NCBI RefSeq assembly: GCF_000015265.1
Contig: NC_008699.1
Coordinates: 2,294,001 to 2,358,000 of the forward strand
Direction of reading: 5' to 3'
DNA: 64,000 nucleotides
From: Nocardioides sp. JS614
GTDB taxonomy: Bacteria; Actinomycetota; Actinomycetes; Propionibacteriales; Nocardioidaceae
Shown in pieces: positions 52,293 to 61,475 of this stretch; position 1 is the first letter of the stretch, and every line of letters begins with the position of its first letter. The notes under the pieces were generated by a model. That model saw nothing but the letters and a program-made list of their open reading frames with translations. It was not told where the DNA came from and ran no database searches. The translations under genes were made by a program, and so were the position numbers.

Positions 52293-53246
52293 TCAACGTC
52301 CCAGCAGCGGTTGGAACAGTCGGACGGCGAGGTCCAGCGCTTCGGTCCGATCGAGGATCTGCCCGGGGATGTGCGGGTTTGCCGAGGTCCAAGCTTGGGC
52401 TGCAGTGCGGTCGGTGAAGAAGTTGAGGTAGTCGCAGCAGCAGTCGGACGAGGGGCCCCCACCTGCAGTGGCGCCGACGAAGACGACCACCTGGTTCGGT
52501 TCCCACGTAGCGTCACCTGTTGTCATCGTCACGGTGATGGGTTCGCCGGACGTGACGTCGAAGGAGTCGATGCGGGTGTTCTGGCCGAGCATGGCCGAGA
52601 TACCCAGTGCGTCGATGGCGCACATCGCGTGTACCTCGACCCGGTCTGCGATCCGGACCCGGTGTCGGGTAGGCGAGCTCGAGAACGGGTAGGCGACCGC
52701 GATGCCGCCGTCGGGGTCCAAGCGGATCGCGTCTGCCTCATGCAACGCGGACAACACCTCCGAGGTAGGTCGACCAGCTGCGGCGGTCACGGCGTCGAAC
52801 TCGCTGGGGGCCGGGGGTCGTCCCCTCGCCGCGAAAGCGCGCAGGATTTCCTGGTGGACCGCCTTCTCGACGGGGTCGAGCGGGACCGCTCTGCTACGCC
52901 AGGCGCTCAGGACTTCGCCGGGCACTACCGCTGAACGCGCCAGCGCTGTTCGCTTCGCTTCGGCTATCGCTTCGCGCAGCTGGTCGACCGACGGCGCTGG
53001 GACGATCCGGCCTTCCTGATCGCGGTAGAGCCGGCACGAGACGCCGCAGTCGCATTGATCAGCCCATGCGAAGGGATCGGTCCCGTCGATCAGCAGCGTC
53101 GGCGACCCGTTCATTCCCAGTGTGGCCGCCTCAGTGTCAGTGGTGACCTCTCGTGTGGCGACCGGGAGGTCGGTGGCCTCGGCCAGCCGGTCCAGCATCG
53201 GCCGCACGTTCGGGCAGTCGGTCACGTGCAGCACCTCGAGCTTCAT
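52293..53246 (-). CDS. merB: Alkylmercury lyase (MerB) fused to an N-terminal thioredoxin-like domain
   Basis: 317 residues. Residues 1-60 form a thioredoxin-like domain (VLHVTDCPNVRPMLDRL, later MNGSPTLLIDG), followed by a Cys cluster CDCGVSC at 65-71. Residues 105-317 match MerB: CAIDAL gives Cys209 and Asp212, equivalent to Cys96 and Asp99. CCCDYLNFF at 269-277 supplies the second thiol, equivalent to Cys159. MerB cleaves carbon-mercury bonds to release Hg(II). The ATG at 53246 overlaps the MerR stop and follows GAGAGG. No merA reductase is seen in the window. Confidence 0.88.
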   Translation of the reverse strand: MKLEVLHVTDCPNVRPMLDRLAEATDLPVATREVTTDTEAATLGMNGSPTLLIDGTDPFAWADQCDCGVSCRLYRDQEGRIVPAPSVDQLREAIAEAKRTALARSAVVPGEVLSAWRSRAVPLDPVEKAVHQEILRAFAARGRPPAPSEFDAVTAAAGRPTSEVLSALHEADAIRLDPDGGIAVAYPFSSSPTRHRVRIADRVEVHAMCAIDALGISAMLGQNTRIDSFDVTSGEPITVTMTTGDATWEPNQVVVFVGATAGGGPSSDCCCDYLNFFTDRTAAQAWTSANPHIPGQILDRTEALDLAVRLFQPLLGR

Positions 53247-53650
53247 CGGACCACCTCTCGTGTGACTGTCAGAGCGTCGAGCAGAGCGCATGTGCGGTCA
53301 GCCCGGGGAAGTTCGCAGGTGTCCACCAGGGCGGTCAGCGAGTCGTGCATCCGTTGGAGATCGGAGATCCTCCGCTGCAGGTCGGCCCTGCGCTGCTCGG
53401 CCAGCCCACGAGCCGCATCGCAGCTTTCCGGGCCACCGGCATCGAGATGAAGCAGTTCATCCACCTCATCCAGCCTGAATCCCAGCTCTTGGGCGCGCTT
53501 GATGAACAGCAGCAGGCCAACGGTCGAGGACGGGTAGTCGCGATAGCCGCCCGGAGTGCGTGGTGGTTCAGACAACAGGCCGCGGCGTTCGTAGTAGCGC
53601 AGGGTCTCGCTGTTCACGCCGGCTCGATCCGCCAGTTCCTTGGTCCGCAT
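53243..53650 (-). CDS. merR: MerR-family mercury-responsive regulator
   Basis: 135 residues. The N-terminal winged helix is RTKELADRAGVNSETLRYYERRGLLSEPPRTPGGYRDY, followed by a long dimerisation helix. Cys77, Cys112 and Cys121 have exactly the spacing (35 and 9) of the three Hg-binding cysteines 82, 117 and 126 of Tn501 MerR, so it probably senses Hg(II). The ATG at 53650 gives the family start; the frame extends to 53860 through the operator. It is cotranscribed with merB, and its own promoter contains the operator. Confidence 0.9.
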   Translation of the reverse strand: MRTKELADRAGVNSETLRYYERRGLLSEPPRTPGGYRDYPSSTVGLLLFIKRAQELGFRLDEVDELLHLDAGGPESCDAARGLAEQRRADLQRRISDLQRMHDSLTALVDTCELPRADRTCALLDALTVTREVVR

Positions 53651-53660
53651 GACTCCATCG

Positions 53661-53688
53661 TGAACCCTGTACCCAACTACGAAGTCAA
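53661..53688 (-). promoter_or_regulatory. MerR-type operator-promoter
   Basis: On the minus strand TTGACTTCGTAGTTGGGTAC leads into AGGGTTCA. It has the -35-like TTGACT and a TCGTA...TAC dyad resembling the mer operator. It ends 11 bases before the merR ATG, consistent with autoregulation of merR-merB. Confidence 0.65.
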
Positions 53689-53718
53689 TCCCGACCCGGG
53701 GAACCGCCCAGCCGACTA

Positions 53719-53907
53719 TCAGGACGGCTCGTGGTCTCGTTTCCACTGCGCCGTGACTGCACTCTTGTGGTGCACCCCGAACAGTCTGGCCGGGACCCAC
53801 CACTTGACCGCGCGACCCAGTGTCGTGCGGCGGCACCAGCAGTCGGCATCGCACCCACATTCGCGGTTGCGCGGATTGTGCAGACGCTGGATCAGGCTTC
53901 GGCTCAC
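53719..53907 (-). CDS. Small Cys-rich protein
   Basis: 62 residues from a GTG. A CGCDADCWC cluster (about residues 17-25) is followed by a basic part RRTTLGRAVKWWVPARLFGVHHKSAVTAQWKRD. The pattern, acidic Cys cluster then Trp-rich basic helix, looks like a real small protein rather than a shadow, and I believe similar ones occur in actinobacteria. It lies just upstream of the mer operator. The start is uncertain; longer frames lack support. Metal binding is plausible. Confidence 0.6.
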   Translation of the reverse strand: MSRSLIQRLHNPRNRECGCDADCWCRRTTLGRAVKWWVPARLFGVHHKSAVTAQWKRDHEPS

Positions 53908-54172
53908 CCTGTGGAGTCTAGGTCGCTCTGAGTTGAGCGAGACCCTCGGAAGCCTGGCGTCAGGCGGCTCCTCCGCGGAGCTGCCAGCTGACCACGGATG
54001 CGGCGAAGACCTCGTCGATGCCGATGCCGATCCGGTCGAGGGAGCCTGCGGCCAGACCAGCGGTGCGGACTGCGCGACCTTCCTCCAGGTGCCCTTCACC
54101 AAATCGGCCGGGGTATTCCGCGACACCCAGTTCCTTGCCACCGCTCCGGGCGAGGAATGCCGGGAGGCATGG

Positions 54173-55003
54173 TCAGATCGGCGTCTGCCAGTTGGCGACC
54201 ACGCCTTGGAGGCGCGTCATCAGGTCCAGCCACAGCCCGCTGACCTGGAGTACCCCGAGCGTGACCATGACCAGCCCTCCGACCAGCATCACCGTGGAGG
54301 CGTGGCGGCGCGCCCATTGGAGCCGGCCCATCGCCCGCGAGACCGAGAACGCGGCGATGATGAACGGGATCCCCAGGCCGACGCTGTAGGCGAAGGACAG
54401 GAAAGCGCCGCGTCCGGCGCCGGCGCTGCTGGTGGCAAGGGTGAGCACGGCGGCGAGAGTGGGGCCGATGCAAGGGGTCCAGCCGAGTCCGAACATGACG
54501 CCGAGGAGTGGTGCACCGGCGAGCCCGGCGCGCGGGCGGTAGCCGAGCCGCAGGCTGCGACTGGCGATCGGCAGTTTCCAGAACAGGCCGGTGAACATCA
54601 GACCGAAGACGATGGTGAGCGCCCCCAGGACGCGGACCAGCGTCTCCTGGTGAGCGATCAGCAGGGAACCGAAGGTGCCGAACAGGACTCCGTAGCTGGT
54701 GAACACTGCGGCGAACCCGCCGACGAACAGGACAGCGCCCAGGACCACCCGACGTGTGCTGGGCGCGCGGGCGGTCGTGCGGGCCGCGGTCTTCGTCGCC
54801 CGGGGACCCTCCAAGGTCGTTTCGGTGGCGCAGGCATCGGTGGGCTGGCGGTTCTCCGCGCCGGACATCCCGGCGACGTATGACAGGTAGCCGGGCACGA
54901 GCGGAAGGCAGCACGGCGAGAGGAAGGACACCAGTCCGGCCGCGATCGCCAACAGTGCGGCGACCACGAGCGGTCCGGACATCACCAGGTCGCTGGCGTT
55001 CAT
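54173..55003 (-). CDS. ccdA: Cytochrome c biogenesis thiol transporter CcdA
   Basis: 276 residues with six or more spans. The two family cysteine motifs are present: FLSPCCLPLVPGYLSYVAG (residue about 30) and GLGWTPCIGPTLA (about 175). CcdA carries reducing equivalents across the membrane to extracytoplasmic thioredoxins such as ResA. A non-family insert (about 47-85, GAENRQPTDACATETTLEG) enlarges the first loop. It lies downstream of the ccsA-resB-resA genes on the same strand. Confidence 0.92.
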   Translation of the reverse strand: MNASDLVMSGPLVVAALLAIAAGLVSFLSPCCLPLVPGYLSYVAGMSGAENRQPTDACATETTLEGPRATKTAARTTARAPSTRRVVLGAVLFVGGFAAVFTSYGVLFGTFGSLLIAHQETLVRVLGALTIVFGLMFTGLFWKLPIASRSLRLGYRPRAGLAGAPLLGVMFGLGWTPCIGPTLAAVLTLATSSAGAGRGAFLSFAYSVGLGIPFIIAAFSVSRAMGRLQWARRHASTVMLVGGLVMVTLGVLQVSGLWLDLMTRLQGVVANWQTPI

Positions 55004-55100
55004 GGCAACGATGGTCTCGGTCCTTTCCTTGTGTGGGCCGCGCTGTCCGCGGCGGATCTAGTGCGAAACCTAGGCCAAAGGCCTCGATCGATGGGGTGGG

Positions 55101-56084
55101 TCAGACGCCGGCGTAGGAGTGGAGTCCAGAGATCCACAGGTTGACGCCGAAGAAGTTGAACAGGAACGCGGCGTAGCCCGCGAGGGCGAACCAGGAGGCG
55201 CGGACGCCGCGCCACCCGGCGGTTGCCTGGGCGTGCAGGTGTGCGGCGTATAAGACCCAGGTGATGAACGCCCAGGTCTCCTTGGGATCCCAGCCCCAGT
55301 AGCGGCCCCAGGCGTTTTCGGCCCAGATGGCGCCGGCCATCACGGCGAAGGTCCAGATCGGGAAGGCGAAGATGTGGGCGGTGTGGGCGACCTGCTCCAG
55401 GGTGCGCGTGGTGGGGAGGCTGGCGGCGTAGCGTCCCCTGGGGGTCTGCGCGGTGCCGCGGCGCTCTTGGCGATGGCGGACCAGGAACAGGGTGGTCGCG
55501 ACGGCGCCGACGGTGAAGACGCCGCCGCCGGTGATGGCGGCGGCGACGTGGATCAGCAGCCAGTAGGAGTCCAGGACCGGCACCAGCTCGCCGGCGGGGG
55601 CGTAGAGGACGGTGACGGCCAGGCCGAGGGCGAGTAGGACGATGGCCACGATCCAGACGCCGAAGGCCCGGACCGGGCGCCTGGACAGGAACGCCAGGTA
55701 CGCCGCGCCGGCTGCGAGGGCGCACACGAGCACGAACTCGTACATGTTGCCCCACGGCACCCGGCCGGCCGCGAGACCCCGGGTGACCACGCCGCCGAGA
55801 TTCAGCAGGAACGCCAGCACGGTCAGCGACGTGCCGAACGCGCCCAGCAGGCGGCTGCGGGATGGCGGGTCGGCGACCAACGTGCCGGTGTCTGCCTCCT
55901 GGGTGCCTGCCGCACGAGCGCCTTCCAGGCGTGCGCTTGCCACCCCGGCGCCGTCCATCTGGGCGCCTGCCATGCGTCCGGCGGTTTCGGCGGCGTAGGC
56001 CAGCATGGCCAGGGCGTAGACGGCGATGGCGGAGTACACCAGGCCGTTGGAGAGCTGGGCGAATGTCTGCTCGTCGAGGATCAT
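55101..56084 (-). CDS. Cytochrome c synthase subunit CcsA (CcsB/ResC type)
   Basis: 327 residues with about eight spans. The tryptophan-rich heme motif WGWDPKETWAFITWVLYAAHLHAQ is near residue 275, and conserved histidines (HVAAAITGG, HTAHIFAF) bracket it. With ResB it forms the system II machinery that moves heme out and attaches it to apocytochrome c. A hydrophilic loop (AGAQMDGAGVASARLEGARAA, residues 39-59) has repeated Ala/Gly/Ala units, which is unusual. The start overlaps the resB stop (ATGA). Confidence 0.92.
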   Translation of the reverse strand: MILDEQTFAQLSNGLVYSAIAVYALAMLAYAAETAGRMAGAQMDGAGVASARLEGARAAGTQEADTGTLVADPPSRSRLLGAFGTSLTVLAFLLNLGGVVTRGLAAGRVPWGNMYEFVLVCALAAGAAYLAFLSRRPVRAFGVWIVAIVLLALGLAVTVLYAPAGELVPVLDSYWLLIHVAAAITGGGVFTVGAVATTLFLVRHRQERRGTAQTPRGRYAASLPTTRTLEQVAHTAHIFAFPIWTFAVMAGAIWAENAWGRYWGWDPKETWAFITWVLYAAHLHAQATAGWRGVRASWFALAGYAAFLFNFFGVNLWISGLHSYAGV

Positions 56085-57679
56085 GCGGAGGCGTCCTTGC
56101 TAGCGGTAATGGAGGGGTGGTCCGGGCCGTGCAGCGCGGCGACGAGGTCCTGGATCTCGTCGGGGGGAGGTTCACGGCGGGTCAGGGAGTAGCCGGCGAC
56201 CTCGACAAGGGCCCCGCCGTCCTCGGTGGGGCGAACCCGCAGCCACAGCCGGCGGCGGCGGATGGCCAGTGAGGCGGTGAGGCCGACGAGGAGGACGACC
56301 GCGGCGGCGAGGGTGATCTCCTTGCCGGGGTCGTAGGCGATCTGGAAGTTGGCGAACCGGGACACGCCGTCGAAGGTGAGGCTGCCTTGACCGCCGGGAA
56401 GCCGCATGGTCTCACCGACGGACAGAGCCTGGCTGAAGGGCTTCCCGTTGCGGCGCACCTGGGTGAGCTCGTCCTTGTCGAGGGTGAACACCGACTGCGG
56501 GACGCCGTCGGCGAACCCGAGGTCGCCGGTGTAAGCGGTGAGGAACAGTTGGGGGTTCAGGGTGTCGGGGAACATCGAGTAGGGGCCTTGCGGGCCGACG
56601 TCGGCGGTGGGCAGGAAGAAGCCCTCGAAGGCGAGCTGGGTGGGCTGGGCGTCCGGCGCCTTGATCACGCCGTCGGAGGCGTAGCTGGTGTCCAGCGGCA
56701 AGAACTGCACCGGTCCGGTGAACACGGCCTTGCCACGCCCGTCGCGCACGGTGACAACGGGGGCGTATCCGTTGCCCGTGAGGAAGAACTTCGTCTCGTT
56801 GACGTCGAGCGGGTGGTTGGGCTCGACTGTGACGGTCTGCTCCTCACCGCCCCCGGCGCGGTAGGCGAGCCGGGCGGCGAACTGTGAGGGCTGACCGAGG
56901 TTGCGTCCGCTGGTCTGGTACGAGACGTCGAACTCCTCCAGGCGGAAGGCCAACGGCTCCAGGTCGTCCACGTCGGTCCACGCCGAGGGGGAGAAGGCGT
57001 CGTACTGGGAGAGGTCATTGGCGAAGGTTCCGCCCTCGGTGACCGCCACCCGGCCCTCGAACCCGACCAGCTTGCCGGCGGCGATGCCAACCAGGAGCAC
57101 CAGCAGCGACAGGTGGAAGGCGAGGTTGCCGACCTCGCGCAGGTAGCCGCGCTCGGCCCGGACTTCATCACGGGAGGCGACGACGCGGAACCGGCCGCGG
57201 CGCAGGTGCGCCGCGGCGGTGGCGATGACCTCGGCCGGCTCACGTGTGGTTTCCCAGGCGCGGTGGCTCTCGAAGCGGGCCAGGTTCCGTGGGGCAGCTG
57301 GGGGAGCGCTCCGCGCGGACTGCCAGAGTCGACGGGATCGGGGCAGCACGCACCCGGTCATGGAAACCAGCAGCAGCACGTAGATGGCGGCGAACCACGA
57401 GGACGCGTAGACGTCGAACATCCCGAGCCGGTCCAGCCACGGCGCGAGTCGGGGATGCTCAAGGACGTACTGCTGCACCGCGGCCGGATCGGTGGCCACA
57501 TTGCGCTGCGGAAAGACCGACCCCGGGATCGCGGCAAGCGCGAGCAGACCGAGCAGGACCACCGCGGTACGCATCGACGTCAGGGTGCGCCACGCCCAGC
57601 GCAGCCACCCCCACGACGGCGGCGCCTGCGCCGTGCCTGCTGGGGCGGCTTCCGTTGCCTTCGTCTTGACGTCAGTCAC
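56081..57679 (-). CDS. resB: Cytochrome c biogenesis protein ResB
   Basis: 532 residues. N-terminal spans (RTLTSMRTAVVLLGLLALAAIPGSVFPQRN, then YVLLLVSMTGCVLPRS) are followed by a large extracytoplasmic domain and a last span near residue 460. It partners CcsA in system II cytochrome c maturation. The GTG at 57679 overlaps the resA stop (GTGA); the frame runs upstream to 58474 but only across the resA gene. Normal length for actinobacterial ResB. Confidence 0.92.
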   Translation of the reverse strand: MTDVKTKATEAAPAGTAQAPPSWGWLRWAWRTLTSMRTAVVLLGLLALAAIPGSVFPQRNVATDPAAVQQYVLEHPRLAPWLDRLGMFDVYASSWFAAIYVLLLVSMTGCVLPRSRRLWQSARSAPPAAPRNLARFESHRAWETTREPAEVIATAAAHLRRGRFRVVASRDEVRAERGYLREVGNLAFHLSLLVLLVGIAAGKLVGFEGRVAVTEGGTFANDLSQYDAFSPSAWTDVDDLEPLAFRLEEFDVSYQTSGRNLGQPSQFAARLAYRAGGGEEQTVTVEPNHPLDVNETKFFLTGNGYAPVVTVRDGRGKAVFTGPVQFLPLDTSYASDGVIKAPDAQPTQLAFEGFFLPTADVGPQGPYSMFPDTLNPQLFLTAYTGDLGFADGVPQSVFTLDKDELTQVRRNGKPFSQALSVGETMRLPGGQGSLTFDGVSRFANFQIAYDPGKEITLAAAVVLLVGLTASLAIRRRRLWLRVRPTEDGGALVEVAGYSLTRREPPPDEIQDLVAALHGPDHPSITASKDASA

Positions 57680-58260
57680 TGCCCGGCCCCCGATTCCGCT
57701 GCGGTCTCGGTGACGATCGTCGACAACGTCGAGTAGTCGACGGGGCCGACGATTCTGGCGGCGAGGCGACCTTGGGCGTCGACGACCATGGTGCTCGGCA
57801 CTGCGCTGGGCGGCAGCGCCGGACCGAAGGCGAGCACCGCATCGGTCGAGGTGTCGGTGGTGATGCTGGGGTACTCGACGCCGTAGCTGTCCTCGAACGC
57901 CCGCGCCGCGGCGTCGTTGTCGCGCACGTTGATCCCGACGAACCGCACGCCCAGCTTCTGGGACTCCTCCGAGACCCGCTTCAACACGGGTGCCTCGGTG
58001 CGACACGGCGCGCACCAGGACCCCCAGACGTTGAACACGACCACCTTGCCGGCCAGGGAGGTGCTGTCGAAGCGACCGCCATCCAGCAGCTCGCCCGTGA
58101 ACGGCTCGACCTGTTGTCGGTCTCCAGCGGCGATGACCTCGACGACCCCGTCGGTGGCGGTCGGGGTCCTGCCGTCGGCGGCGCAAGCCGACAGGGTCAC
58201 AGCCACGGCAACCAGGCAGGCCAGGCCGCGCACCCGGGATCTCGACCGGCTGGTCCTCAT
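57676..58260 (-). CDS. resA: ResA/TlpA-type thioredoxin lipoprotein
   Basis: 194 residues. The lipobox LSAC has Cys26 after a basic, then hydrophobic signal. The thioredoxin active site WCAPC lies in VWGSWCAPCRTEAPVL. The ATG at 58260 has GGAGGAG upstream and yields the signal peptide; the frame to 58338 does not. It reduces apocytochrome cysteines before heme attachment, fed by CcdA. It is first gene of the maturation operon and divergent from a second TlpA-like gene. Confidence 0.92.
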   Translation of the reverse strand: MRTSRSRSRVRGLACLVAVAVTLSACAADGRTPTATDGVVEVIAAGDRQQVEPFTGELLDGGRFDSTSLAGKVVVFNVWGSWCAPCRTEAPVLKRVSEESQKLGVRFVGINVRDNDAAARAFEDSYGVEYPSITTDTSTDAVLAFGPALPPSAVPSTMVVDAQGRLAARIVGPVDYSTLSTIVTETAAESGAGQ

Positions 58261-58386
58261 GGTGGAGCTCCTCCAGGGCAACGGGGGTAGGGTGCTTCGG
58301 ATCGCGCCGCAGCCGGGTCCTAATGTACGTAGTAGCAATCAGGTCCACCGCGCCGGCACCGGCGACCGAGACAGCAGGTAGGGAAA

Positions 58387-58998
58387 ATGGGACGACCCAG
58401 CCGGGGCGGACGTGTCTTGACGGGGAGGGTCGCCGGGGTCGCGGTTGTCGCGCTGCTGACTGCGTGTGGCGCACCGTCCAGCGACGCGCCGGGCGAGGAC
58501 TTCGCGGCTCCGCCGGTCGAGCCGATCGCAGTGGACGGTCTCGATCGCTGCACGGGGTTGGAGCGCGACGCCTCCGGCGACGACGACGCCGATCGGCTGC
58601 CAGAGGTGGACCTGCCGTGCCTCAACGAGTCGAGGAAGGTTGACGTCTCCCGGCTCGACGGCCCAGCCGTGGTCAACCTGTGGGCGTCGTGGTGTGGACC
58701 CTGCCGCAAGGAGATGCCGATGCTCGCGGACGCGGCCCGGCGCAACCCCGATGTCCGGTTCCTCGGCATCAACACCCAGGACCGTCCCGAGGCGGCCGCC
58801 GACTTCCTCGCCCGGACAGGTGTGACGTACCCACAACTCGTCGACATCGACGGGGTCGTGCTCGGCGACACCCGCGTCCCCGGGCTGCCGGTGACCCTCG
58901 CCTTGGATGCCGACGGCAGGGTCGTGGACCGGGTGATCGGCGAACTCTCCGGCGCGGAGCTCGCCACGCTGTTGGACTCGCTGGCAGAGCAGGAGTGA
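58387..58998 (+). CDS. TlpA-family thioredoxin lipoprotein
   Basis: 203 residues. The lipobox is LTAC (Cys27). An acidic linker and paired cysteines (DRCTGLE, LPCLNES) precede the thioredoxin domain with WCGPC in LWASWCGPCRKEMPML. It resembles extracytoplasmic thiol-disulfide enzymes. It starts a plus-strand pair with lnt, three bases apart, and is divergent from resA. That the next gene makes the N-acyl group for lipoproteins suits its being a lipoprotein. Confidence 0.9.
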   Translation: MGRPSRGGRVLTGRVAGVAVVALLTACGAPSSDAPGEDFAAPPVEPIAVDGLDRCTGLERDASGDDDADRLPEVDLPCLNESRKVDVSRLDGPAVVNLWASWCGPCRKEMPMLADAARRNPDVRFLGINTQDRPEAAADFLARTGVTYPQLVDIDGVVLGDTRVPGLPVTLALDADGRVVDRVIGELSGAELATLLDSLAEQE

Positions 58999-59001
58999 CC
59001 G

Positions 59002-60660
59002 GTGCCACCCGCGCCCCCGACTTCCGTCTCGGCCCGGTCAGCCTCACCGGACGTGACGGCCCTCTGTCCCGTCTACCAGCCTCGACGCAGCAGCCGGCTC
59101 GCACGACTCGCGGGCGCATCGCTGGCCGGCATCGCCGCTGCAGGAGCCAGCGCTCCGTGGGAGCAGCGCTGGCTCCTACCGTTGGCGGTCGCTGCGCTGG
59201 TGCTCCTGCTTCAGCGAGTGTCCCTGCGCCAAGGGTTCCTCCTCGGGCTGCTGTTCGGCCTCGGCTACACGCTTGTCCTCACGGTGTGGATGCGGGCAGT
59301 CGGCACCGACGCCTGGCTGTTGATCAGCCCGGTGGTCGCCGCCTACTACGCCCTCGCGGGGGTCGGCATCGCGCTCGTGGGTCGGCTACGCGGCTGGCCG
59401 TGGTGGACCGCCTGCGTGTGGGTGGCGGTCGAGACCGCAATGTCGACCTGGCCTCTCGGCGGCTTCCCGTGGACCCGGTTGGCGTGGGCCACCGTGGACA
59501 CCCCGTTCGCCCTGTGGCTGCCCTGGGTCAGCGCCACCGGCGTCAGCTTCCTGGTTGCCCTAACCGGCGCCACGCTTGCCTGGATGGTCCGTGAGGGCCG
59601 AGCCCGCCCCCTTGGAGCGGGTGCGGCCATCGTGGCCGCACTTCTGGTCGGCTCCGCGCCCGTCCAGTTCAGGCCCGATTCGTTGACCTCCTCCTGGGAA
59701 GCCGGACGGCCGACCGTGACGGTCGCCGCGGTGCAAGGCGACGTGCCCGGCGCCGGGAACGACCTGGTCGCCGTGCACGAGCAGGTCACCAACAACCACG
59801 TCCAGGCCACCATCAGCCTCGCCCAGCAGGTGCGGTCCGGCGATGTCGAACAGCCCGACTTCGTGTTGTGGCCGGAGAACTCCACCGCCGTCGACCCGTT
59901 CCGCGACGCGCAGACCAACTCAGGGATCTCCCGGGCCGTGTCGGCGATCGGAGTGCCGGTGCTGGTTGGCGCCATCGTCGACGGCCCTCGTCCGGACGCT
60001 GTGCTCAACCAGGGGCTGGTCTGGTTGCCGGACGGCTTGACCGAGGTCCGCTACACCAAGCGTCACCCGGTGCCGTTCGGCGAGTACGTGCCATTCCGCA
60101 GCCAGCTCTCCGGGCTCAAGATCGGGCGTCTGGACATGATCCCGCGCGACATGATCGCCGGCACGCGCACCCAGCCGCTCGACATCGCAGGCACCCGCGT
60201 CGTGGACCTGATCTGCTTCGACGTGGCGTTTGACGACTCCGTCACCGACCAGGTCCAAAACGATGGAGAGATGGTGACTGTGCAGACCAGCAACGCCACG
60301 TTCACCGGGACCGCGCAGCTGCAGCAGCAGTTCACCATCAGCCGGGCTCGGGCCATCGAGACCGGCCGCACCGTGGTGGTCGCCTCCACCAATGGCATCA
60401 GCGGCGTCATCGGCCCGGACGGCACCGTCCGCGACCGGCTGGCGCCCCGGACAACCGACATTGCGGTCGCTCAGGTACCCCTGATCGACGCACAGACGCC
60501 CGCAGTGCGCTACGGCTCGCTGATCCGACAAGTCCTGTCGCTGGCAGGTGTCACTGCTGTGATCGCTGCGACCGCAGCGGCCGCCGGACGCAGATTCCCG
60601 AGGCTGCGTCGCCTTGGCGGATGGCCTGCGCGCCGTAGCGAGCGAAAGCTAGGTCCTTGA
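59002..60660 (+). CDS. lnt: Apolipoprotein N-acyltransferase
   Basis: 552 residues. Six or so N-terminal spans are followed by a nitrilase domain (about 237-500) and a last span. The catalytic set is visible: Glu292 in VLWPENS, Lys353 in YTKRHPVPFGEYVPF and Cys405 in LICFDVAF; the Lys-to-Cys spacing equals that of the E. coli enzyme. Lnt adds the third acyl chain to lipoproteins. The GTG start is three bases after the TlpA stop. Its copy number in the host is unknown. Confidence 0.92.
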   Translation: MPPAPPTSVSARSASPDVTALCPVYQPRRSSRLARLAGASLAGIAAAGASAPWEQRWLLPLAVAALVLLLQRVSLRQGFLLGLLFGLGYTLVLTVWMRAVGTDAWLLISPVVAAYYALAGVGIALVGRLRGWPWWTACVWVAVETAMSTWPLGGFPWTRLAWATVDTPFALWLPWVSATGVSFLVALTGATLAWMVREGRARPLGAGAAIVAALLVGSAPVQFRPDSLTSSWEAGRPTVTVAAVQGDVPGAGNDLVAVHEQVTNNHVQATISLAQQVRSGDVEQPDFVLWPENSTAVDPFRDAQTNSGISRAVSAIGVPVLVGAIVDGPRPDAVLNQGLVWLPDGLTEVRYTKRHPVPFGEYVPFRSQLSGLKIGRLDMIPRDMIAGTRTQPLDIAGTRVVDLICFDVAFDDSVTDQVQNDGEMVTVQTSNATFTGTAQLQQQFTISRARAIETGRTVVVASTNGISGVIGPDGTVRDRLAPRTTDIAVAQVPLIDAQTPAVRYGSLIRQVLSLAGVTAVIAATAAAAGRRFPRLRRLGGWPARRSERKLGP

Positions 60661-60749
60661 AGGCAACAGTCCCAATCCCTTCCGGACGGGGCGTCGCGAC
60701 GAGGTGAGTCGGCGAAGCCTGTCCCTCGCCTCTCACCTAGACGGGGCTG

Positions 60750-61346
60750 TCAGAGGCCGAACGCGCCGCCCTCGATCAGGATGACGAGGCCGAGCACGAT
60801 GAGGACGAGCGGGAACAAGATGTGCTCCCAACGCTCCAGCACCTCTGCAATCGGCTTGCGGGTGGCCACGAACCTGGCGGCGAGGACGAGAACAGCGACC
60901 AGGGCCAGGAACACGATGCTATAGGCCACCAGGGCGCCGGTGCCGACAGCGAGGAACACCGGCACGTAGACCCCGATGTTGTCCCCGCCGTTGGCGAAGG
61001 TGACTGCCGCCACGGTGAGCGCGCTGATGGGCTTATCGGCGAACTTGTCGTCGTCATCGTCCCCGTTACGCCATACCTGCCAGGCGGCATAAATACCCAG
61101 GAGCAGTGGAATGAGACCGAAGTACGGGATGGCGTCGTCGGGAAGGAATACCCCGGCACCGAATGTCACCGCGAGTGAGGCGAGCAGGATGGCGCCGAAG
61201 CCTAGGTACTGCCCGACGATGATCTTGGTGGTGGTACCTCGTTGTCCGGCTCCGCGTGCGAAGAACAGGGACAAGACGATGATGTCGTCGATGTTGGTAA
61301 CCAGGAACAGGCCAATAGCCTGCAACGCGGAGGAGATCACGTTCAT
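60750..61346 (-). CDS. CadD-family cadmium resistance transporter
   Basis: 198 residues with about five or six spans. Family features are LFLVTNIDDIIVLSLFFARG near residue 14 and AVTFANGGDNIGVYVPVF in the middle, with acidic residues in both. The ATG at 61346 follows AAGGAA; a longer frame from 61463 would add 39 polar residues. These proteins protect against cadmium, by efflux or binding. It is last in the ATPase-lspA-cadD unit and convergent with lnt. Confidence 0.87.
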   Translation of the reverse strand: MNVISSALQAIGLFLVTNIDDIIVLSLFFARGAGQRGTTTKIIVGQYLGFGAILLASLAVTFGAGVFLPDDAIPYFGLIPLLLGIYAAWQVWRNGDDDDDKFADKPISALTVAAVTFANGGDNIGVYVPVFLAVGTGALVAYSIVFLALVAVLVLAARFVATRKPIAEVLERWEHILFPLVLIVLGLVILIEGGAFGL

Positions 61347-61475
61347 GCTTCGGCGTTCCTTCGGTTCGACGTTCTTCGTCGTCTTGGGTCTCGAGGGGGT
61401 CTGTGCCTGCTCGGTGGCGACGACAGCCGAGTTCATGGCGCCCAGGCTCGCGCTGCTGGGCACTGGAGGCGATGG

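Noticed and set aside
58310..58345. Partly palindromic CTAATGTACGTAGTAG between resA and tlpA
   Set aside because: The symmetry is imperfect and no regulator gene is adjacent, so it is not called as an operator.
58323..58643. Alternative ORF over the TlpA gene start
   Set aside because: Out of frame with the clear lipoprotein and thioredoxin motifs.
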